Positions 56,032-64,000 of a stretch of 64,000 nt of DNA are shown piece by piece. The notes under the pieces were generated by a model. That model saw nothing but the letters and a program-made list of their open reading frames with translations. It was not told the origin of the DNA and did no database searches. Each line of letters begins with the position of its first letter. The stretch's first letter is position 1. The translations under genes and the position numbers were made by a program. The DNA is from Beverwykella pulmonaria (lineage: Eukaryota; Ascomycota; Dothideomycetes; Pleosporales; Melanommataceae). The DNA lies in NCBI GenBank assembly GCA_001599595.1, contig BCHH01000018.1, forward strand, positions 396,258 through 460,257. The letters are read 5' to 3'.

Positions 56032-56511
56032 TCACGTGCTCTTCGACCTCACCTGGTCTCCCCCCCCACACCCGACGCCGGCTAACAACAAGATGCGAGT
56101 CAAGGCCAAAAAATAGACGAAGCCCACGTTTCCCCAGTCAATCGCATTCCACTCCCAGAATTGCCAATAGACCCAATGGCCGACTAGGCGCACCGAATAG
56201 AGGTGGCCGAGATCGGCAACGAGCAAACCAAAAATGAACGTCTTCCACACCTTGGGGTCGTTCGTGGCGCGCAGAACAAGGGCTTCGTTGATGCAGAGGA
56301 GTAAGTACAGATTGGCGAGTTGGGTTAGGACGATTGATGTGGACACGGGCACGGAATCGCCGGGGGCGCTCGCGGCGTGCGTCAGAGAAAGATACTTGGG
56401 CTGCAGGTAGTGGGCGTAAAAGGCTCCCAAAAACGTTGAGGCAGGCTCTAACCACAGGTATGTGAGGCGATACAGCGTCGGGATGGCCGCCAACGGCTTC
56501 GGCGTCGTCAT
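56032..56511 (-). CDS. Small four-helix fungal membrane protein (DUF7704-like)
   Basis: A single exon on the minus strand, 159 residues. It starts MTTPKPLAAIPTLYRLTYLW and shows about four hydrophobic helices: YRLTYLWLEPASTFLGAFYA, SIVLTQLANLYLLLCINEAL, VWKTFIFGLLVADLGHLYSV and WGNVGFVYFLALTRILLLAG. The pattern YLWLEP, then NEAL, then DxxH, resembles small EXPERA-like fungal proteins. The molecular role is unknown. It is divergent from the F-box gene, with about 790 bp between starts. Confidence 0.8.
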   Translation of the reverse strand: MTTPKPLAAIPTLYRLTYLWLEPASTFLGAFYAHYLQPKYLSLTHAASAPGDSVPVSTSIVLTQLANLYLLLCINEALVLRATNDPKVWKTFIFGLLVADLGHLYSVRLVGHWVYWQFWEWNAIDWGNVGFVYFLALTRILLLAGVGCGGGDQVRSKST

Positions 56512-57297
56512 GATGGCAGGTTAGTTCCGGGAGAAGGGATTCAGCTGCAGGGAGAGAGAGTGCGTGTGTGTGTGAGAGGGCGAGCGGTGAGCGAGGCCGG
56601 CCTGGAGAGCCTGCGACGCACAGTAGGATGCAGTGGGAGGACAACAGAGAGGGCAAATGAGACGCGGCGACGGTGATAGCTTTATTTGATGTTGAGTTGA
56701 TGGTGCGGGAGGTAGTTCGCGGGTTGCTCGGCGAACGGGGCGCCAGGGGACGCCTGCTCCGGCTCGATGCAGTCCCTAATTTCAGCGCCGTGGCCTGTTT
56801 TAGGCTGGGGCCTGCAGCAAAGTGGTCGGGCGATAGCCACTGGCCAACCCTGAAAACATGTTCCTTCGTATGCATAACATCCTCTCGCCTCCTTGCTACC
56901 TCTGGTCCCCTACAACATCACACCGACGCTCCACCGCCGCTGCTCCACCGCTCCTTCTTCCTCCTCCTCCTGCACGTCGCGATCCCCTCGTCCCTACCTT
57001 ACCCCCTCCCCGCCGCTCATTGTAGATATTTGCCCGTTCATCGCATCCACTTCGAACCCCCGTCTCGCTCTCTCGTGTCTTTCCTTTGCAAACGACTCGC
57101 GCTCGTTTCGGGTCTGCTCCTCACGGCGGCTCGGCCTGGGTAGTTGGTTTCTGAACATCGGGCCTACGGTTGGCATATCCGCTACCCTCTGCACCCACGC
57201 AAGCACCTTCTCTTCTGCGTCTCACCTTCCGTCGCCGGCGACATCGCCCTTGACCGCCTGCTCTGCGCCCGACCAGCACCAAACACCGTCGCCCTCC
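56512..57297. promoter_or_regulatory. Shared upstream region of the DUF7704-like and F-box/WD40 genes
   Basis: Rich in C/T and CCTCC runs on the side of the F-box gene. The frame of the F-box gene stays open up to 56893, but no family-like sequence is seen there. Confidence 0.45.
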
Positions 57298-59471
57298 ATG
57301 CATCGCAGATCCTCAATCCTGTCGCACCGTCCCAAGACCTCGTCTGCCGTTGACGACGCTGGCACCCTCCCTCCCTTCGAACTCGGCATGAAGCGAACCG
57401 CCTCGCAGACCTTTACCTGTAACCACACCCACGATGTGCGCGACACGAGCATTCCCCTGGGTGCAGTGCACGAGGGCATGAGCACCGACTACCCTCTTTC
57501 ACACCACTCGCACCAGTCGCAGCATTCACAGTCAAGCTCGCTCTCGCGCGCGTCCCAGGTCGTGGTGGGCAGCTACAAGCAAATCTGTCGCCGCCTATCA
57601 TCGTCATCGACACGTCGCCCGTCACTGCAGAGCATAACCGACGCACCCATGAGTACCCAAAAACTTCCCACCACCGATTACCCCCGTCTTCATCTCCAGC
57701 ACCAGGACTCGGGCATACCGACCCCGCAGCAAGAAGCGTCTCCCAGCGTCCACTCCAAGTTTTCACTCAAACGTCTTGGCAGCATCCGCCATCGCAGACC
57801 AGCCACGTCAGGACCCTCGGGTGATGTAGCGAAATTCAACCCCGTTCCTGTCCCCATACCCTCTAATTACCCGCCTCCCGTTCCAGGCCACGCTGCAAGA
57901 CAGGCCGCCGCTGCAGCCAATAGCGAGAGGATGATTCAATTAAGGCGAGAGCAGGAACAAACAGAGCGCTTTCTAGCAGGTGCTTTGATGTCTTCACATC
58001 ACAGAGAAGAGGTGATCAAGGACAGCGAGAGTGGCGTGGGTATGATTTGCTCGTCACCCATTACACGGACAGATAGCGTGCAAGAGAAGAAGCTGGATCC
58101 CGTGCAGGTCTTGCCCGCCGAAATCGCAACCATTGTCTTCGCAAACCTCGACGCGCCCTCGCTCATCCGCGCCGAATCTGTCTCCAAACTATGGAACGAG
58201 GCCGCTTCCTCTCCACACGTGTGGAAGGGTGTTTTCCTGCGCAAGTTCGAGCCGGAAGTGCACGTCTCTCCAACGCCAATAATGATGGGCGGTGCTGGTA
58301 TTGGCAAATTCGAAAATGGCAAGCCTGCCCCTGGACAGGACTGGAAGAAGATGTACAAGGTCCGAATGACTATCAGTCGACGATGGAAGGGTGGCTCACC
58401 CAGTGCAATCTATCTCAATGGTCACACGGACTCGGTGTACTGCTGCCAGTTCGACGAGTATGCTCAATTGTCCACTGAACGCGTTTAGTTTGCTAACACC
58501 ACTGCAGAAACAAGATTATTACTGGGTCTCGTGACCGCACCATCCGCGTGTGGGACATGAAGACGTTTAAATGCACAAAGGTAATTGGCGGGCCATCTCA
58601 CCGACCAACACCAAACACTCCACCTACGCTTGAGACTCACAAGGAGATGGTGGTTAACAACCCATCACTGAACGGCAAGGTAGAGGGTAATGCAATCTAC
58701 CACGTACCGTCCGACTATCACGATGCCTCCATCCTCTGCCTCCAATACGACGATAAGATCATGGTCACCGGGTCCTCCGACCACACTTGCATCGTCTGGA
58801 ATATTAATGGTAGAGAGTATACGCCAATGTATAGACTAAGGGGTCACAGTGCTGGTGTTTTGGATGTATGTCTCGACGACAAGCATATCATTTCGTGCTC
58901 CAAGGACGCCTCGATCATGGTTTGGGATCGCCAGACCGGAACTCACATTCGCACCCTCAAAGGCCACCGTGGCCCGGTCAACGCCGTTCAACTTCGTGGA
59001 CATCTACTGGTCTCCGCATCTGGGGACGGTGTTGCCAAGCTGTGGAACCTGGAATCTGGAGCTTGCATCAAAGAATTCCCGTCCCAAGATCGAGGTCTCG
59101 CAGCCGTGGAGTTTTCTGATGATGCAAAAACTGTGCTTGCTGGAGGCAACGACCACGTTGTCTATAAGTTCGATGCCGTGACAGGTACCCTGCTGCACAC
59201 GTCCACTAAGCACGGTGGTCTCGTCCGGTCCCTGTTTCTGGATGCACATAATGGCCGCGTGATCTCCGGATCCTACGACCAGAGCATCCGCATTGCAGAC
59301 TACGACAATGGCGACGTGTTTGGTGTATACGAGAACTGGACTACGAGTTGGATTCTGTCCGCCAAAAGCGATTACCGCCGCGTTGTGGCTACCAGTCAAG
59401 ACGGGCGAGCGTTAATTCTGGATTTTGGTTGGAGGGTCGAAGGCAAAGAGTTACTGGTCGCCGACAAGTGA
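57298..59471 (+). CDS. F-box/WD40-repeat protein (SCF substrate receptor type)
   Basis: Two exons, 57298-58457 and 58508-59471, giving 707 residues. A Ser/His-rich disordered N-terminus (residues 1-260) contains HHSHQSQHSQSSSLSR. The F-box is LDPVQVLPAEIATIVFANLD then AESVSKLWNEAASSPHVWKG (about 265-315). A WD40 propeller follows: YLNGHTDSVYCCQFDENKII, GSRDRTIRVWD, GSSDHTCIVWNI, LRGHSAGVLDVCLDDKHIIS, LKGHRGPVNAV, ASGDGVAKLWNLESG and GSYDQSIRIADYDNGD. It should bind Skp1 through the F-box and a substrate through the propeller, marking it for ubiquitination. The substrate is unknown. Near the end a strong donor GTGAGT (59468) overlaps the stop codon; splicing to a CAG at about 59542 would swap the last residue for a few others. 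Confidence 0.9.
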
Positions 59472-61178
59472 GTAGAGACTCGCACCAATGTTGTGATGCT
59501 GCTGGCAGCCCTGTGGTCAGACGTGTCTGGCTGTAACACAGCGTGCTGCGCACATGACCGTCTCATCCGCTCGATCTCCACTACCAACCCCGGAACCGTG
59601 ATTTGGGCCTCGTCCATAGGTTCATCATGAAATGAGCTGGCTAGACTAGGCATTGACTCTGCGCTATTGGGTATATGTGTTCGGGTCTAATAAAAGCCCT
59701 GTGGTGGATCTTATGAGTAAGAGGGCGAGTGGTTGAATGGTTGTACTTCAGAGAGGCACAGCATTGTGAGACTGCGAGGCATATCTTTTTCTTTTCCTTT
59801 CAGCGTGCATCCTTGACTTTGCGGCATGGCAGGCATCAGCATATTTTGCATTCTTTTTTTGCATAATTAGTACTAGACGGGCCATTTTTTTTGTCTTATC
59901 GAGGACCGTTCTTTTCTCATATTCGTTCCAGTCATTTGGTGTTCAGTGGAGCCATATAGACTATTGGATATTTCCTTGTGTACGAGATGGTGTGAAAAGC
60001 GATACCATTTTCTTTTGTCTGAATAGTGGAGCGGAAGGGGGAAGTGGGGGTAGGGAGAATGAAAAAAGTATAATAGGAGAGAGGTGAAGGGCTGAGATGG
60101 AATGGAATACCCCGGCTGGTATTTTGTTTTTGGTGTGGACAGCGGGATGTGAATTTGAGGACCTGGAGTGGGTGTGCATAGTGGATATTATTAATACATA
60201 GATTTTGACCGTCAGGCAAAAGATAAAACATCAACATACAAAATCTAGGTCGGGCAGGGGCAGACTCTTTATTTGTGATGGAACTACAATTGCTCGTCAC
60301 ACCTTTACTCGTCGTATTAAAAGCTAAGTCTAAGAGAAGAAAATACAAGCATCTATTGTTGCACTTTGGTAGCAGATCTAACAATAGAAGAAATTGCGTA
60401 AAATTATAACTGTACTCGACACAAGCATCTTAGAAGGGTGATTATTATCGCGCTCATGCTTCGCATGGAAGGAACATAGATTTGCAAAGGAGAAGAATGT
60501 ATTACGGAGACGTATTATTACGTCGAATCAGATTCTGAAAGCGAACTACGCATGCCAAGAATCTGTTAGCTGGTATATAGCCATATTCCATCTGTTGATT
60601 GTAAAAATGATCAGTTTACTGGCCAAGTTCATTATAACTCCCTCGCTGACTCAGGTATCGATGATCAGATGCTTGAGCTGTTCTGGGTGCTGATGTCTTC
60701 GGACTATTCTATTTTGGGGGGAAAGAAAATGGAACACAAACATCATCTATAATTAAATGACTTAATATCCCTTTGAGGCAGGATTAGTGCAAAACGTGGA
60801 AGACTTTGACAGCTTGAAACACAGTGTTGAAATAACATCTGTCGAGGGATGTTAATAGCCCAGAGGTGCTTTCTGTATGCAGGACGGGATGGGATGCATG
60901 CGTGGGACTGGGGATTTGGATGAGTTGGGTCAATGGCGATAGTGAAGGACTAAACAAGGGCTTTAGCCGGAGATTTCAACTGGGAACTGAGCACAAATAT
61001 GTACAGTGCATCCATCGTCTCAGCATCTTCAAGATGCCATGTACATAGAGAACTTCTATTCCGCCTTTCAAAATCTCTAACCTAACTCGCATCTATGTAC
61101 AGTGCATACACGTCATTCCCCAATGATACCCAGCTCTCATCTACCGCATCTCGACAGCAACCCCTCCACGCTCCATCC
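59472..61178. other. Convergent intergenic region
   Basis: 1.7 kb between the 3' ends of the F-box/WD40 and TMEM205-like genes. T-runs occur near 59850-59900. No gene was recognised. Confidence 0.5.
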
Positions 61179-61813
61179 TCAGAGCGCCAGCCCCTCTCCA
61201 AGCAACATGCCATACCACAGCATCGCTATGAAGCCTCCTAGGTTGACTAGACTGCTGACCCCATGCAAAATGCCGAATTGCTTGTTCAGTGCCTCCATCT
61301 CTTTGCTATGCGGCCCCTTATCATAGCTCTTCTTCCCATCCCGCGTCTCCTGGTACTTCCTCAACCGCATGATCTCCGTCGTCTGCGGGCCCACGTACGT
61401 CCAGTTGACCACGCCCGTAATCAACATCGTCGTTAGGAGGTAGAACGCCAATTTATCAGTAGGGTATTGCGTGAGCGAGTGCACTTTGTAGGGCGAGAAG
61501 GGAAGATAGGAGGGCAGGAGGGAGCGGAATCCGGTGGGTGAGGGGTAGGTTAGTAGGAGGAGGAGGGGTGTGATCGTTTGGAGGGCGAAGTAGGTGGGGA
61601 ACATGTTTTTTTGGAGCGTGGAGAACTGGGGGCGTGGGAGCACGCGGAAGGCGATTATGCCGCTGATGAAGGATTGGAACAGCGTCGAGCCGAGGAGCGT
61701 ACCGTAGCTGTTGTTTGTGTTAACTAGAGCATGTTTGCGGGGAGTCGGTCATGGAGGGGGTACCTTAGTAGGTGGTACCCGGCGGGATTCTTGAAGGAGG
61801 AGAAGGACGACAT
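61179..61813 (-). CDS. TMEM205-like membrane protein (DUF4149)
   Basis: Two exons on the minus strand, 61813-61764 and 61707-61179, giving 192 residues. The product starts MSSFSSFKNPAGYHLLSYGT and continues LLGSTLFQSFISGIIAFRVL with PRPQFSTLQKNMFPTYF. Then come a second and third hydrophobic helix (LQTITPLLLLLTYPSP; LAFYLLTTMLITGVVNW) and the family's cytoplasmic signature YVGPQTTEIMRLRKYQETRD, HSKEMEALNKQFGILHGVS and a last helix. That G-x-x-T-x-x-x-M-x-x-R layout with K-F-x-x-x-H-x-x-S-x-x-x-N marks DUF4149/TMEM205. The role in fungi is unknown; the protein is probably in the endomembrane system. The donor GTACCC is weak. Confidence 0.88.
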
Positions 61814-62104
61814 GGCGGATTGTAGTGTGCCAAATCTCGATAATTGGGGGGATTTCTTTTTGAAAGGGAGGGGGGAGTGGAGTTGATTGTGGGTTGGAGC
61901 AGTCGACGTCGACCGTGAGGTCTGAAACAAGGCTGCCGATGAGCTCAAGATCGCCCCACCATCCCTGCCATCCCACTAGCCCCCAACCCCGTTACACCAC
62001 ATTGCCCCACTAAAAGTTCGCTTACTCGTTCCTTTTTTGTAACCTCTTTCCTTCTCTCCCTTGAAAATATCGCCCTGTACATACCCCTTCCAATCCTTCC
62101 CAGC
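61814..62104. promoter_or_regulatory. Shared upstream region of the TMEM205-like and EFM7-like genes
   Basis: 291 bp between divergent start codons; it must contain both core promoters. No TATA box is evident. Confidence 0.45.
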
Positions 62105-63185
62105 ATGTCCCTCTCCCTGCCCTCGCTCATATCCCTCCGCCGCCCGCAAAACGAACCCCCCGAACCAGAAGACATCTTCGGCTCCTCGCTCGGGGGCATC
62201 TTCACCGACGACCTGCAGAATAGTCATGGCGATGATCCGGATACGGTCATCATCTACAAGTCCCACCAATTTGGTGATCTTGAATTTCGCACCGCAGATG
62301 TAAATGGCGAAGAGCAGAGGAGGAAGTTTGCGCATTATCTGTGGAATGCGGGGATTCTCTTGGCTGAACTGGTGGGAGGGAGGGTGCAAGAGAAGGAGGT
62401 GAACAATAGGGACTCTGGGAATTTTGAAAAAGGAGACGAAGAGGAGAACGGGGGAAAGGAAAATTGGTGGATAGGCAGGGAGGAAGAAAAAGCGTGGAGT
62501 GTCAAGGGCGAATCGGTGCTGGAATTGGGCGCAGGTGCGTTCGGCTGGACGGACAGGTAACAGGGAGAAAAATAGCTGATGGAAGTGTGCAGGCGTAGGA
62601 CTGGGTGGGATTGCGAGCGCGCTGGCTGGGGCTGACGAGGTACGCTCTCTTCGTGTGGTCTGGTCAAGTTTCATTGGAAATCAATTGTTGAATGCTGATC
62701 CGGCCGCGTAGGTTATCATCACAGACTACCCGGCTCCGCCCATCCTCGAAGCCGTAAGCACCAACGTGAGCCACAATATACCGCAGAACATGCAGTCCCG
62801 CGTCACAGTCCAAGGCCATCTATGGGGCGAGCTTGACACGCCCTTCGCCGCAAGCAACGCACATAACTTCACCCGCATTCTCGCAGCAGACTGTCTCTGG
62901 ATGCCGGACCAACACGACAATCTCGCTCTTTCCATGCTCCACTTCCTCTCCGAATCTCCCAGTGCCCGCATATACTGTATAGCTGGTTTCCATACTGGCC
63001 GTGCGAAACTGGCACCATTCTTCGAGGATGTTGTTCCCAGGCGGGGGCTGGAGATCGAGGAGGTGTACGAGATGGATGGGAGCGGGAAGCGGCGAGAGTG
63101 GACTCGGGAGCGGGGCGGAGTGGAAGATATTGGGGAGCGGAACAAGTGGCTTGTCGTTACCAGGCTTCGGCGGCGAGCTTCGTAA
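62105..63185 (+). CDS. EFM7: EFM7/NNT1-like protein N-methyltransferase
   Basis: Three exons, 62105-62534, 62593-62639 and 62712-63185, giving 316 residues. After EPEDIFGSSLGGIFTDD come HQFGDLEFRTADVNGEE and FAHYLWNAGILLAEL, typical for the seven-strand methyltransferase family 16. The SAM motif VLELGAGVGLGGI is split by intron 1. VIITDYPAPPILEAVSTNV is motif II, and RILAADCLWMPDQHDNLALS follows. EFM7/NNT1 methylates the N-terminus and Lys2 of translation factor eEF1A. The central region (about residues 90-130) is acidic and Asn-rich and longer than usual. The gene is tail-to-tail with another eEF1A methyltransferase gene, about 75 bp apart. Confidence 0.85.
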
Positions 63186-63259
63186 GGGAGAGAGCGTGTC
63201 ATCTTGGGCCGTCCAGACCGTCGTGTATATAGATGCCGACGAATAGCGTATTCACGTTA

Positions 63260-64000
63260 TCACTCCTTCCTCTTAAAACAAAGCGTGACAACGCTCGTTC
63301 CCGTCTTTCCCCCAAACGTGAAGCTGGGGTACTTCACAGCGTCCTCGTATACCAGCTCGCTGCTCTCCGTCTCAAACCAGCCCCTCAGTTCCTCGGCCGT
63401 CCAGTTACAGCTTGTGATCAGAAATCTGCCCCCTTTCTTCACCAGCTCCTCCACCTTCTCTCGGTACCCTTCGCATATTCTGCGTCCTTGTGCATCGGTT
63501 TCTTGGGAGAGGCAGATGGCATCGAAGGTGCCTTTGTCGAGCACGACGTCGAAGCCACGGCCAAGCCAGGGTCCGGGAGCGCGGGCCAATAGGTCCCACT
63601 CTTCGAATCTGATATCGCGGTAGTCGTCGCCCTTTTTCGCTCCGATCTCTTTTGCAAGCGCGACGCTGTGCGCTGAGTAATCCACACCGAGCATCTCCCC
63701 CGTCCATTCGTCTTCCCGGAGCGCAAACAGGAGATGGCCATTCCCAGTCCCGAGGTCTAGATATCTCGTGGCCTTTGGTTTTTCCTCTCTAACCCCCTCC
63801 CCCTCCGCAACCCCGCCCTCTGTAGGTGCATCCTTATGCAGGACCCCTTCGTCAGATAGGCGCTCGAGAAACTGCAGCATGCGCTCCTCAGCCCCCGCAT
63901 CGGAGAACCATATCGTGCCTTCATCGGCGGTGGTAGTGTTGGAGGTGAAATTGTCGAGTTCTTGTGTGTAGGCCGTGTCCCAGTAGGCTTTGGTGCCGAG
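63260..64000 (-). CDS. EFM4: EFM4-like protein-lysine N-methyltransferase (partial)
   Basis: Minus strand, open through the right window edge, so the start is missing; 246 codons plus stop are present. At the edge it reads LGTKAYWDTAYTQELDNF and GTIWFSDAGAEERMLQFL, the usual N-terminal W-x-x-x-Y-x-x-EL and W-F motifs. The SAM motif is TRYLDLGTGNGHLLFALRED, followed by MLGVDYSAHSVALAKEI, FDVVLDKGTFDAICLS and FLITSCNWTAEELRGWF. EFM4 (METTL10/EEF1AKMT2 type) methylates a lysine of eEF1A. A short insert between helix and strand (about 63770-63850) is Glu/Gly-rich. The missing part is probably only the first 20-40 residues. Confidence 0.88.
   Translation of the reverse strand, partial: LGTKAYWDTAYTQELDNFTSNTTTADEGTIWFSDAGAEERMLQFLERLSDEGVLHKDAPTEGGVAEGEGVREEKPKATRYLDLGTGNGHLLFALREDEWTGEMLGVDYSAHSVALAKEIGAKKGDDYRDIRFEEWDLLARAPGPWLGRGFDVVLDKGTFDAICLSQETDAQGRRICEGYREKVEELVKKGGRFLITSCNWTAEELRGWFETESSELVYEDAVKYPSFTFGGKTGTSVVTLCFKRKE

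Overview
The window is nuclear DNA of a filamentous ascomycete (Pezizomycotina; a dothideomycete is my best guess, with low confidence). Evidence: short introns of about 45-120 bp with GT..AG ends and CTAAC-like branch points; fungal families (DUF1793 glutaminase-like, UstYa/DUF3328, SOM1, Dug1-type dipeptidase, MED15, EFM4/EFM7); and decayed repeats whose nonsense changes fit C-to-T mutation at CpA, as in repeat-induced point mutation (RIP).

The left part (about 1-19 kb) is accessory and worn. It holds a flavin monooxygenase pseudogene split by a complete short hAT element (13-bp terminal inverted repeats, 8-bp target duplication), two solo LTRs with 5-bp target duplications, an 0.8-kb palindrome with one LTR in its centre, ankyrin and NB-ARC relics of NLR-like genes, a BTB-like relic, a zinc-knuckle relic and short LTR-like repeats. 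Three intact genes stand among these: a secreted proteinase K-type subtilisin (5671-7290), a single-pass membrane protein whose frame needs a GC-AG intron (9373-10334), and a 783-residue cytosolic protein with a transglutaminase-like Cys-His-Asp arrangement (13923-16386).

From 19 to 32.5 kb the DNA is gene-dense and intact: a secreted glutaminase-like DUF1793 protein, an NDUFAF5-like methyltransferase divergent from dynactin p62, glycogenin, and a cryptochrome/(6-4)-type photolyase with an odd first exon junction.

A second worn island (32.7-38.1 kb) holds two UstYa relics, a GNAT acetyltransferase gene with a truncated duplicate, a PTH11/rhodopsin-like receptor relic and an amino-acid permease relic. 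It may be the remains of a secondary-metabolite locus.

The right part (38.6-64 kb) is core: cytochrome oxidase subunit VIIa, TAF8, SOM1, an XRCC2/RAD51-like protein, mitochondrial ribosomal protein mL58, Dug1-type dipeptidase, MED15, a four-helix membrane protein, an F-box/WD40 protein, a TMEM205-like protein and two tail-to-tail lysine methyltransferases (EFM7- and EFM4-like, the latter cut by the window edge). Splice sites were assigned by eye from reading-frame continuity and family conservation.
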